This document shows, in pieces, positions 8,923-17,400 of a stretch of DNA of 30,782 bases (the first letter of the stretch is position 1; each line of letters starts with the position of its first letter). The notes under the pieces were generated by a model. It was not told the DNA's origin. It did no database searches and saw nothing but the letters and a program-made list of their open reading frames with translations. The translations under genes and the position numbers were made by a program. Origin of the DNA: JACPLA01 sp035291905 (lineage in GTDB: Bacteria; Bacteroidota; Ignavibacteria; UBA10030); the NCBI GenBank assembly GCA_035291905.1, contig DATDRF010000211.1:1-30782 (forward strand). The letters are read 5' to 3'.

Positions 8923-8954
8923 GAATGTTGCGATAATAACTCCGTGCACTTCCG

Positions 8955-9079
8955 GCCCGAACGACTGCCAGAAGGTCGGTTGCGTTCTGTCGGGCGGGTG
9001 TGCCTTCTCTGCTTGCCCCGTTTGTTCTACGGGGTGCCCTCCCCGCCTGCCGGATGAGAATCTCAGAGGCGGGCAGGCG
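8955..9079. repeat. Structured intergenic block with three inverted repeats
   Basis: Three dyads in 125 nt: GCCCGA (8955-8960) with TCGGGC (8990-8995); CCCCGT (9016-9021) with ACGGGG (9029-9034) over a 7-nt loop; and CGCCTGCC (9044-9051) with GGCAGGCG (9072-9079). The last loop itself contains the small dyad TGAGA-A-TCTCA. It lies between divergent genes, so terminators are not expected. It may be a dispersed hairpin repeat of this genome or a regulatory region. Confidence 0.5.
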
Positions 9080-9089
9080 TGGTTTCTCT

Positions 9090-9118
9090 TTCGCTTTTCA
9101 ATCCTTCTTCTGTATATT
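9090..9118 (+). promoter_or_regulatory. Possible promoter of the M24 peptidase gene
   Basis: TATATT at 9113-9118 lies 41 nt before the start at 9160, identical to the -10 at 4277-4282. The hexamer at -35 spacing (TTCGCT) is weak, so the call depends on the -10 box and position. Confidence 0.3.
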
Positions 9119-9159
9119 CAGGGGATTGCCTTTCCACCTGACCAACCAACAGGATAACC

Positions 9160-10422
9160 ATGTACAACCGCAGAGACTTTCTTCTCGCTTCCGCAGGTGT
9201 TGCGGGAGTATCGTTGATTCCCCCGCCGGCATTCGCTGAACCGGCGGAACTCCCTGAATCGATCCGGTCGCTTGTTACCATGACGGGCGAAGTGGTTCCC
9301 ATTTCGGATGACGAGCGCAAAGCCCGCGTCGAAAAAGCCCGGCAGCTGATGACGGAGAATAAGATCGATGCTGTGGTCATGGAGGGAGGCACCTCGATGA
9401 GGTATTTTGCCGATGTGAGGTGGGGCAACAGCGAACGGCCCTTTGCTTTGGTCATTCCCGCCCGCGGTGAGCTCGCCTGGATTTGCCCGGCATTTGAGGA
9501 AGAGAGAGCGAGGGAATTGATCAGATCTGGGACAGACGTCCGCACGTGGGAAGAGGATGAAAGCCCTTACAAGCTCCTCGGCTCAATCTTCAAGGATCGC
9601 GGCGTTCGTTTCGGGAGGATCGGCCTGGAGGAGAGACTCCGGTTCTTCATTGCTGAAGGCCTCCGCAAGGATACGTCGGGATTGGAGTTTGTTGACGCCG
9701 TTCCCGTAACAGCCGGATGCAGGATGATCAAGTCGCCGGCAGAACTGGCTCTCATGCAAAAGGCGAACGACATCACAATCGAAGCTTATAAAGCTTCGTT
9801 CGGGAGTTTGAAGGATGGGATGACTCAGGGTGAATTCGGCGGATTGATCAGTGCCGCATTCAGAAAGCTGGGAGCGCAGGGAGGAGCGATGGTGATCTTT
9901 GGTGAATATACGGCCTTTCCTCATGGGAGCAGAGTTCCGCAGAAAGTCAAAGAGGGAGACACGGTGCTTGTCGACGGCGGATGCTCGGTGGAGGGATACT
10001 CATCGGACATCACTCGTACATTCGTCCTCGGAAAGCCGACACCACGACAGACGGAGATTTGGAACCTTGAGCGAAAGGCCCAGGACGCAGCATTTGCCGT
10101 CGCCAAACCCGGAGTGCCATGCGAGAATGTCGACGCAGCGGCGCGAAAAGTCATTACGGATGCAGGCTTCGGCCCGGGCTACAAGCTGCCGGGGCTGCCC
10201 CACCGCACCGGTCACGGCATCGGGATGGACGGGCATGAGTGGACAAACTTCGTGAAGGGGAACAAGACTCTCATGCGTCCCGGAATGTGCTTTAGCGACG
10301 AACCGACCATTTGTATCTACGGCGAATTCGGGATCCGCCTTGAAGACTGTCTCTATGTTACGGAAAACGGGGCCACGATGTTCACCAAACAAAGCCCCTC
10401 GATCGACCAGCCCTTCGGTTGA
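9160..10422 (+). CDS. Tat-exported M24 metallopeptidase (Xaa-Pro aminopeptidase/dipeptidase type)
   Basis: 420-aa pita-bread-fold peptidase with an N-terminal creatinase-like domain (about 45-185) and a C-terminal M24 domain (about 195-410). The five metal ligands of the family are present: D272 (VDGG), D283 (SSDITR), H352 (HRTGHGIG), E381 (SDEPT) and E395 (RLEDC). The leader NRRDFLLASAGVAG with RR at 4-5, a hydrophobic stretch and AFA before the mature part is a good twin-arginine signal, implying export already folded with metal bound. AGGAT precedes the ATG by about 6 nt. It probably cleaves peptides with proline at the second position outside the cytoplasm. The lipoprotein gene starts 35 nt after the stop and may share its transcript. 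Confidence 0.88.
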   Translation: MYNRRDFLLASAGVAGVSLIPPPAFAEPAELPESIRSLVTMTGEVVPISDDERKARVEKARQLMTENKIDAVVMEGGTSMRYFADVRWGNSERPFALVIPARGELAWICPAFEEERARELIRSGTDVRTWEEDESPYKLLGSIFKDRGVRFGRIGLEERLRFFIAEGLRKDTSGLEFVDAVPVTAGCRMIKSPAELALMQKANDITIEAYKASFGSLKDGMTQGEFGGLISAAFRKLGAQGGAMVIFGEYTAFPHGSRVPQKVKEGDTVLVDGGCSVEGYSSDITRTFVLGKPTPRQTEIWNLERKAQDAAFAVAKPGVPCENVDAAARKVITDAGFGPGYKLPGLPHRTGHGIGMDGHEWTNFVKGNKTLMRPGMCFSDEPTICIYGEFGIRLEDCLYVTENGATMFTKQSPSIDQPFG

Positions 10423-10457
10423 TCGTTACACGGTCAGCATACAGCAATCGGTCAACC

Positions 10458-11180
10458 ATGAGACTAACTTCAACCTTGCTTGCTCTTCTTCTTATCGCCG
10501 GCACGGCAATTCTGGCGTCATGCGGTGCCTCCAATGCGGAAATCCTCTCACAAGCGCGCTCCGTCGAGGTTTCCCTCATGCGGTATCTTCCGACCGGCAT
10601 GGTTGATTGGATTCATGCAGAGGCGGGAGATCTCGCAAGCGGGAGGTCCAACGAGGAAATTGTCCGTCAGCAGGCCGCCGGGCATGTCACCGGTGAGGAC
10701 CCCGATGGGTACGGTACAGAAGTCTTGACTTTTTTCGTCATGATGGATGCCGTGAGGATCCTGGACAAGGGTTTTGTGAACAATCAGAAGCGGACAGAGG
10801 CGATAGGGAAGGCAAAGGCCGGGATCGATGGACTGATCGGGACCGTCAACGGGGATCTTTCAAACAATTCCGGCAAGGACGACTCAGATCCTTGTGCATG
10901 CGGATCCTACGAACCCCTTCTCAACGAACTTGCATCCTCTCTCCGGCAATCGGAGACATGGATCACCCTTTCGGTCCGTGAACCGCTGGATGTGGGTGAT
11001 TTGAGAGCCCTCATAAGGGATCTTGAGCACATGAAAGACACCATGGGTGAACTTGGAGAGATGAATCAGTTGAGATTGCAGGCCTACGATGATCGCAAGT
11101 CACAGATCATCAATGCGATCTCTCGTATTCAGAAAAAGGCTTCAGAGACGAATTCCTCGATCATCCAGAACATGAAGTGA
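10458..11180 (+). CDS. Lipoprotein of unknown function
   Basis: 240-aa protein with a textbook lipoprotein signal: MRL start, hydrophobic core and lipobox LASC with C22. The mature part is mostly helical by composition and contains a short DPCACGS segment around 135-140. The last 60 residues (LEHMKDTMGELGEMNQ... to SIIQNMK) look like an amphipathic or coiled helix. I recognise no family. An in-frame TTG at 10419 overlaps the preceding gene and would destroy the signal peptide, so ATG 10458 is preferred. It sits between the M24 peptidase and a response regulator; either association could be functional, but nothing proves it. Confidence 0.75.
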   Translation: MRLTSTLLALLLIAGTAILASCGASNAEILSQARSVEVSLMRYLPTGMVDWIHAEAGDLASGRSNEEIVRQQAAGHVTGEDPDGYGTEVLTFFVMMDAVRILDKGFVNNQKRTEAIGKAKAGIDGLIGTVNGDLSNNSGKDDSDPCACGSYEPLLNELASSLRQSETWITLSVREPLDVGDLRALIRDLEHMKDTMGELGEMNQLRLQAYDDRKSQIINAISRIQKKASETNSSIIQNMK

Positions 11181-11209
11181 GGATGGGGACAAATGCTCCC
11201 GAAGTATGG

Positions 11210-11238
11210 TTGTTTTTCTGCAACAACTTCTGTACTTT
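11210..11238 (+). promoter_or_regulatory. Possible promoter of the response regulator gene
   Basis: TTGTTT (11210-11215), 17 nt, TACTTT (11233-11238), ending 25 nt before the start at 11264. Spacing is ideal but both boxes deviate from consensus. Confidence 0.3.
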
Positions 11239-11263
11239 GAATTACCTCCCGACCGACATTCCT

Positions 11264-11629
11264 ATGAAATCCATTCTGGTTGTTGACGACGAAGATGCGC
11301 AGAGAAAAGTCATCATAGCCGCGCTGAAGGCGAAGGGCTATGAGACATTCGAGGCCTCTGACGGACTGATGGGCCTTGAACTTGCGCGTTTGCACAAACC
11401 GCATCTTATTATCAGCGATGTGTATATGGATAACATGAACGGATTTGTGATGGTGGAGACCCTGAAAGGAGAGGAAGAAACCGCCGTTATCCCTGTTCTG
11501 ATGATGACCAGTGCGGCGCAATCGATCGGCGCGTGGGACACCTCCCTGGCCGACGATTATATCGACAAGGGATTTTCAATTCAGGCCCTGATGCAAAAAG
11601 TGGAAAAACTTTTGAAGAAGGGAAGATAA
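11264..11629 (+). CDS. Single-domain response regulator (CheY-like)
   Basis: 121-aa protein consisting only of a receiver domain. Acidic pocket D8/D9 (VVDDED), phospho-acceptor D52 (LIISDVYMD), switch T82 (LMMTSA) and conserved K102 (YIDKGF) are all present. There is no output domain, so it must act by protein-protein contact or within a phosphorelay. An upstream in-frame start near 11177 would add 29 unrelated residues and overlap the lipoprotein gene; ATG 11264 begins exactly at the domain (MKSILVVDDE). It is closed by a strong terminator, so it is separated from the hybrid kinase 230 nt downstream, though the two may still be partners. Confidence 0.88.
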   Translation: MKSILVVDDEDAQRKVIIAALKAKGYETFEASDGLMGLELARLHKPHLIISDVYMDNMNGFVMVETLKGEEETAVIPVLMMTSAAQSIGAWDTSLADDYIDKGFSIQALMQKVEKLLKKGR

Positions 11630-11650
11630 ACGATCCGGCCATCGGTAACA

Positions 11651-11687
11651 AAAAGAGCCTGCCATCTTTGGACAGGCTCTTTTGCTT
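11651..11687 (+). terminator. Intrinsic terminator after the response regulator
   Basis: Perfect 11-bp stem AAAAGAGCCTG (11651-11661) with CAGGCTCTTTT (11673-11683), 11-nt loop, the T run being part of the arm, followed by GCTTTCC. It lies 22 nt after the stop codon at 11629. Confidence 0.88.
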
Positions 11688-11804
11688 TCCGTCTCCCGGG
11701 AGGAATCAGCGGCCGCAAGACTTTCCGTCATTCGGGACAAGCCTCAACAAGTTTCTACGCAGCGGGCGGCGGGAGTTACGGCGAATTCTCCCGGAATGCA
11801 GAGC

Positions 11805-11833
11805 TTGAAAAGTGTGGGAGCTTTGTTTAGATT
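11805..11833 (+). promoter_or_regulatory. Promoter of the hybrid kinase-galactokinase pair
   Basis: TTGAAA (11805-11810), 17 nt, TAGATT (11828-11833), ending 23 nt before the ATG at 11857. The strong terminator just upstream makes a fresh promoter necessary here. Confidence 0.5.
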
Positions 11834-11856
11834 TTCATATCGGACCCGGAAATACC

Positions 11857-12978
11857 ATGCCTCACAGTGAAAAGACGATCCTTATCATCGATGACGAAAA
11901 CCTGATGCGCGATGCCCTCAGGGAAGTCCTGGTGTCCGAAGGGTACTCTGTTCTCGAATCTTCCAGCGGGGAAGAAGGCTTGCGGGCTGCCGAGACACGG
12001 ATCCCCGACCTTGTGCTGTGCGATATCGAGATGCCGGGTCTCGACGGATTTGAGGTACTCAACATGTTCCGGGAGAACCCTGTCACCGCGATCGTCCCTT
12101 TCGTTTTTCTTTCCGGGAAAGGCAAGCCGACAGATATGCGCAGAGGAATGGAACTCGGGGCAGATGATTTTCTGACAAAGCCTTTTGCCACTGACGACCT
12201 CCTGAAGGCGGTAAAGACCCGCCTTCTTCGGCACGAGCACGAAATTGCGCATGCCGAGAAGAGGCTGGAGAAACTTCGCTTCAACATCAGCACATCCGTT
12301 CCGCACGAGCTCAAAACGCCCCTCACAGGCATCCTGGGATTCGCTCAAGTTCTCAAGGAACAGGCACGCTCCTCGACCCCCGAAGAGCTCTCGGAAATAG
12401 CGGACCATATCATCAGCTCGGCAAACCGGCTTCAGAAAACGCTCGAAAAGTTCTGGACAAATGCCGAAGTGATGTTCCTTGGTCTCGATGGGACCGCCAG
12501 AAAATCGCTCAAAAGGGAGAAGGTCGCACGGGCCGATTCCTTTGTGCGATTGCTTGCACGCGAACGGGCCGAGGCTTTTCAACGCGGGGGAGACCTTGAA
12601 ATTGCTTTTCCCGAACAGGTCTGCATCAGGATTTCTGCCGATCATTTGAGAAAGATACTGGACGAACTTATCGACAACGCCTTCAAGTTTTCGCAGCCGA
12701 AGACTCTGGTCAAAGTATCATGCACCGTCCACCGCGAAACCTCACAATGCGAAATCCAGGTCTGTGATCAGGGGCGAGGCATGGATTTCCATCAGGTGAG
12801 ATCCGTGGCTGGATTCATGCAATTCGACCGCAGCCGCCACGAGCAGCAAGGATTGGGTCTTGGACTTTCCATGGCGAGACAGCTTGCCCACCTCTATGGC
12901 GGGGGGCTCTCTATTAAGAGCGCCCCCGGCAAGGGAACCACGGCAACCCTCCAGCTTCCGATTTGCGAAAACCAATGA
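11857..12978 (+). CDS. Receiver-histidine kinase hybrid (soluble)
   Basis: 373-aa protein with an N-terminal receiver (about 5-125; D12/D13, phospho-acceptor D56 in LCDIEMP, K108 in LTKPF), a short linker helix, a HisKA dimerisation domain with the H box VPHELKTP (H150), and an HATPase domain with N box DNAFKFS (N274), G1 DQGRGMD (D304) and G2 GLGLGLSMA. There are no membrane segments and no sensory domain, so the receiver itself is the likely input: a phosphorelay kinase gated by an upstream kinase. Start ATG 11857 begins directly before the receiver; a more upstream frame adds an unrelated leader. Its TGA stop overlaps the ATG of the galactokinase gene. Confidence 0.88.
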   Translation: MPHSEKTILIIDDENLMRDALREVLVSEGYSVLESSSGEEGLRAAETRIPDLVLCDIEMPGLDGFEVLNMFRENPVTAIVPFVFLSGKGKPTDMRRGMELGADDFLTKPFATDDLLKAVKTRLLRHEHEIAHAEKRLEKLRFNISTSVPHELKTPLTGILGFAQVLKEQARSSTPEELSEIADHIISSANRLQKTLEKFWTNAEVMFLGLDGTARKSLKREKVARADSFVRLLARERAEAFQRGGDLEIAFPEQVCIRISADHLRKILDELIDNAFKFSQPKTLVKVSCTVHRETSQCEIQVCDQGRGMDFHQVRSVAGFMQFDRSRHEQQGLGLGLSMARQLAHLYGGGLSIKSAPGKGTTATLQLPICENQ

Positions 12979-14222
12979 AGAACAAGAGAAGACGGGCGAC
13001 GGCCGCAAAAGGAGAGAATCTGTGGGATAAAAAGCGCCTTGCCGGCTGTTCAGGAGATTTTCGGCGGATGACGGGACGGAAGCCGACTCATGCTTTCAGT
13101 TCTCCCGGAAGAACGGAGCTCGGCGGGAATCATACGGACCATAACCGCGGGAAGGTCTTGGCCGCGAGCATCGATCTCGATATGCTTGCCGCGGTCGCGC
13201 CGAGATCCGACGGTACCATCCGAATCTTCTCCGAAGGTTTTCATGATCCGTTCATCGTTGAAACAGGAGATTGGGGGATACACCCCGAAGAACGCGGTAC
13301 GTCAGCTGCTCTCATCCGCGGGACTGTTGCCGAATTCATTCGACAGGGAGGGAACGTGGGGGGATTTGACGCCTGGGTGACAAGCCGTGTCGGCGTTGGC
13401 TCGGGATTGAGTTCGTCCGCGTGCTTCGAAGTTCTCGTCGGCTCAATTCTCAATACGCTCTATAATAGTGGGCGGATATCTCGGGTTCAGCTGGCATTTT
13501 CAGGGCAAGCCGCTGAGAATGTTCACTTTGGAAAACCCTGCGGCCTCATGGATCAAATCACCTGCAGTATGGGGGGAACTTTACGAATCGATTTTCGGGA
13601 TCCTTCAAATCCCAATATCAAACGCGTGGATTTTGACCCGCAGAAATTCGGATTCGACCTGGTGGTCGTGAATACAGGGTCAACTCACGAAGACCTTACG
13701 GGGGACTATGCCGCGATCCCGAAAGAGATGCGATCGGTCGCGCGCTTTCTGGGAGTAGAGTATTGTCGCGACGTTGATGTTGACCTGTTCATGGATCGTC
13801 TTCCGGATATCCGGGCCAACTGTGGCGACAGAGCGGCCCTTCGATGTATGCACTTCTTCGCGGAAAACAACAGGGTCGAAAAACAATTCAAAGCGTTGAA
13901 ACAGAAACGATTCTCGGAATTCCTCAATCTAGTCCAGCAATCCGGCGATTCTTCGATGAAATACCTGCAGAACATTGTTCCCGCCGGTCATCCTCATAAC
14001 CAGGGTTTGGCTCTGGCACTGGCACAAACGGATCGCTTTCTCCTTCGCCATGGCGAAGGCGCCTATCGTGTTCACGGGGGCGGGTTTGCGGGCACAATAC
14101 AGGCCTATATTCCCACACATGCGAAGGGAGCGTATCGCCGCGTAATGAGCGCTCTCTTTGGAGAAAATTCGGTCCAGACTCTTATACCCAGGGTGACAGG
14201 TGTCGAGTCAAGAGTGCTGTAA
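12975..14222 (+). CDS. galK: Galactokinase-like GHMP sugar kinase
   Basis: 415-aa GHMP kinase, expected to phosphorylate galactose or a related sugar at C1 with ATP. The galactokinase signature region reads PGRTELGGNHTDHN (44-57); motif 2, the phosphate loop, is RVGVGSGLSSSA (138-149); the catalytic-base candidate is D193 in GLMDQIT; motif 3 is GGGFAGT (368-374). Classical enzymes have Glu where this one has Asn before HTD, so sugar preference may differ; the Arg, His and Asp contacts are kept. The ATG overlaps the kinase stop (ATGA at 12975-12978) with no good Shine-Dalgarno. An internal ATG at 13068 has AGGAGA about 10 nt upstream, but would leave only about ten residues before PGR, shorter than the family norm. 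No Leloir partner (galT, galE) is nearby. Confidence 0.8.
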   Translation: MKNKRRRATAAKGENLWDKKRLAGCSGDFRRMTGRKPTHAFSSPGRTELGGNHTDHNRGKVLAASIDLDMLAAVAPRSDGTIRIFSEGFHDPFIVETGDWGIHPEERGTSAALIRGTVAEFIRQGGNVGGFDAWVTSRVGVGSGLSSSACFEVLVGSILNTLYNSGRISRVQLAFSGQAAENVHFGKPCGLMDQITCSMGGTLRIDFRDPSNPNIKRVDFDPQKFGFDLVVVNTGSTHEDLTGDYAAIPKEMRSVARFLGVEYCRDVDVDLFMDRLPDIRANCGDRAALRCMHFFAENNRVEKQFKALKQKRFSEFLNLVQQSGDSSMKYLQNIVPAGHPHNQGLALALAQTDRFLLRHGEGAYRVHGGGFAGTIQAYIPTHAKGAYRRVMSALFGENSVQTLIPRVTGVESRVL

Positions 14223-14295
14223 AGTTACACTCGGGGTCACAAGACCTTCCAGCAGTTTCTTCCAAATTCGTCCAAAAAGAAAACAATGTTGATGA

Positions 14296-14365
14296 TTCAA
14301 GGAATATCGTATCTCTGCACCACGAACGTCTTGACAAAGCCTTGAAGTTTTTCAATATTCTTGAA
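14296..14365. repeat. Inverted repeat spanning the TonB receptor promoter
   Basis: TTCAAGGAATAT (14296-14307) is matched, with one base missing, by ATATTCTTGAA (14355-14365). The right arm is also part of a local dyad TTCAA-N5-TTGAA (14351-14365) that overlaps the putative -10 box at 14354-14359, a position where a repressor would block initiation. Confidence 0.4.
14331..14359 (+). promoter_or_regulatory. Promoter of the TonB receptor operon
   Basis: TTGACA (14331-14336), 17 nt, AATATT (14354-14359). It lies 109 nt before the start codon at 14469, leaving a leader of about 100 nt that holds the dyads at 14400-14416 and 14440-14453. Confidence 0.5.
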
Positions 14366-14399
14366 CCACCAGTCCTTCCAGTAGAGGTACCTCGCAGTA

Positions 14400-14453
14400 C
14401 GTCTTGGTCCAAGACGAATCAATACGCCGACAGTTCTTCTGATCGATCGATCA
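14400..14453. promoter_or_regulatory. Two perfect dyads (operator-like) upstream of the TonB receptor
   Basis: CGTCTTGG-T-CCAAGACG (14400-14416) is a perfect 8+1+8 dyad, and TGATCGATCGATCA (14440-14453) is a perfect 14-nt palindrome. They lie between the putative promoter and the start codon. They have no loop of RNA-hairpin size, so dimeric DNA-binding proteins are the more natural readers. Confidence 0.45.
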
Positions 14454-14468
14454 AGTTACGGAGTGCGT

Positions 14469-17400
14469 ATGAAAACGTTGTCACGCCTTTCTTTCTTTTT
14501 CCTTCTCTTCCTTTTCCTTGTCCCGGCGTTGCCGGGTCAAACCGGAAAGATTTCCGGGACAATCACTGATGCCCGAACCGGCGATCCCCTGATATCTGTG
14601 AACGTCGTTATCGAGGGGACGACGATGGGTGCGGCAACGAACCTCGAGGGGTTCTTTGTCATCCTGAACGTCCCGCCGGGTATTTATCGCGTTCGGGCTT
14701 CAATGATAGGATACGCCCCTTACACGGCGACAGAGGTTCGCGTGGCCATTGATCAGACGACCGACCTTCAGATGCAGATGCAGGAGAGGAGTGTTGAAAT
14801 CGAGGAGGTGGTCATCGTCGCTGAAAGGCCCATCGTTGAGCGGGGTGTCTCCTCAAGCCGCGCAAATATTACTGCTGAAGAAGTGGCGAACCTCCCCGTG
14901 ACGCAGGTAGCAAGTGTCATCGGGTTGCAGGCCGGTGTTCAGGGTCTTTCGGTTCGCGGCGGCGGTTCGGACCAGACGGCGTTCATTGTCAACGGACTGA
15001 CCCTCCGTGACGAACGCGACAACAGCCCCTACACCGCAGTGAGCCTCCTTTCTGTTCAGGACATTCAGATTCAAACAGGAGGTTTCAACGCGGAATACGG
15101 CAACGTTCGGTCGGGTGTCATCAATATTGTAACAAAGGAAGGGGAACTTTCGAAATATAATGTCGGGGCTTTGGTCCGGTACAGTTTCCCGACGAAAAAA
15201 TACTTCGGCATGGCCCCGAACAACCCCGGTTCATATTGGATCCGGCCGTTCCTTGACGATGCCGTTTCATGGACGGGAACAAAGAACGGTGCATGGGACG
15301 AATGGACACAGAAGCAGTTCAAGGAATTTGAGGGGTGGAATTCCGTTTCTCAGACGCTGCTCTCTGATGATGACCCCACAAACGATCTGACTCCTCAAGC
15401 CGCTCAGCAGGTATTCCTCTGGCAGCACAGGAAGTCGTTCGATATCGTGAAGCCGGACTACGATATCGACTTTGGATTTGGGGGCCCCGTTCCGGGTATC
15501 AGTAAGGAACTGGGGAATCTCCGATTCTACGCTTCAGGGCGGTACACATCCAACCAGTTTGCCATCCCCCTCGCGCGCAGCGGGGCGGTGGACCACAGCG
15601 GGTCTCTCAAGATCACTTCGGACGTCGGCCAAGGGATGAAACTGATGCTGGAAGGTCTGGTCGGAAGGAATGCCTCCGTCGACCGGAACCAAACCGGGGT
15701 CTATGGCAGCTTTGGGACCAGTGCAACATCGATTGGCGCTTCGATGGATCGCGTAAGCTACATCGACACCCGCCTCTTTACGGACAGCTATTGGGGCCGC
15801 AACTATGTGAATCGCATGATGTTTGGAGCCAAGTTTACCCATGTGCTGAGCGCGTCAAGTTTCTATGAAGTAAGCTTGCAGCGTTTCGCGTCGGACTACC
15901 ACACATATCCCGGACCGGTGAGGAATACATCCCGCGTCTACCTGTTTGGCGATAACTACTACCTTGACGAGGCCCCCTTTGGCTTCGTTCCCAGCCCCGG
16001 CGACTACTCGACGACGGGAATTGACAAGATGAGGATGGCGATCGGGATGAGCAACGCCCGTGATTCGAGCAAGGTCGCCTCCTACACGTTGAGAGCCGAC
16101 TACTCGAGCCAGCTGGACCGGTTCAATGAAATGAAGGCAGGGCTGGAATTTGTCCTGACGGACAACAATGTGAATTACGGCTCGGTCGACCTTGTCCTGC
16201 CCTCGGGACGTTCAACGTCCAAATGGCACACCTATCCTAAGCGCCTTGCCCTGTACGTTCAGGACAAGCTCGAATTCGAAGGAATGGTGGCAAATGTCGG
16301 CTTGAGGTTCGAAATGTCGCATGCAGGCGGAGATTGGTATGTGTACGATCCCTTTTATCGGTATTTCCGGGGGAATGCTTCCCTGGGAATCGACACATCT
16401 CTGCAGAAAGAACCGACGGATATCATTACTGCGATCAGTCCCCGTGTCGGCGTTGCTTTCCCGATCACCGAAAACGCCAAGCTCTTTTTTAACTACGGTC
16501 ACTTCAGGTCCATGCCACAGCCCGAAGAGCTCTTCCTGATCAGGAGAGAGACAGCATCACAAAGCGTCATTCGGCTTGCAGATCCGAATCTCCCGCTTGA
16601 AAAGACCGTTGCCTACGAACTCGGGTACGAGCATAACCTCCTCGACATGTTCCTCCTGCGGTTGACAGGATACTACAAGGATGTCTCGGATCAATCCCGC
16701 CAGGTGAGCTACGTCGGGTACTATTCGACATACAGCGTCACGACCAACAACCTGTACGAAGATATCCGCGGCCTCGAACTCAGTGTCAACAAGAACCGCG
16801 GGGACTGGGTCCAGGGCTTCCTGAACTACACCTACATGGTCAGCACATCCGGATACTTTGGCAGGGCAACCTACTACGAGAATCCGGTCGACCAGAAGAG
16901 CGATCTGCGGACGAATCCCCAGCAGTCCAGACCCATACCCCGACCATACGCACGGGCAAATGTGGATTTCTTCACTCCGGTGGACTTTGGTCCAGAAGTT
17001 GCCGGGATCCATCCTTTTGGCGATTTCAGGGTCAACTTCCTTGCAGCATGGTCGAAGGGATTCCATTTTACGTGGGTGGGCGGAGGTTCGATCCCCGGCG
17101 TGCAGAACAACATTCGGTGGAAGGACAACTTCTCTTGCGACATGCGCTTGAGCAAGTCCTTTGATGTCGGCCCGCTCGATATTCAGCTGTTCATGGATAT
17201 CAACAACCTGTTCAACTTGAAGCAAATGGCGACCTCGGGGTCAACAGCGCTCGGATTTGTCGATGCACAGGATTATGAGAACTACATGAAGTCGCTGCAC
17301 TTGCCGGAAGTATTCAATCAGTACTACGGCAATATTCCCGGAGACGATCAACCCGGTGATTACAGGTCAACGGGAGTTCCTTTTCAGCCAATGGTCTACA

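Noticed and set aside
11827..12645. Minus-strand open frame of 272 codons opposite the hybrid kinase
   Set aside because: Antisense to complete receiver and HisKA motifs; no domain of its own.
13068..14222. Alternative galactokinase start at ATG 13068 with AGGAGA upstream
   Set aside because: It would leave only about ten residues before the PGR motif, shorter than usual, and drop the residues that align with the normal N-terminal region; kept only as a remark.
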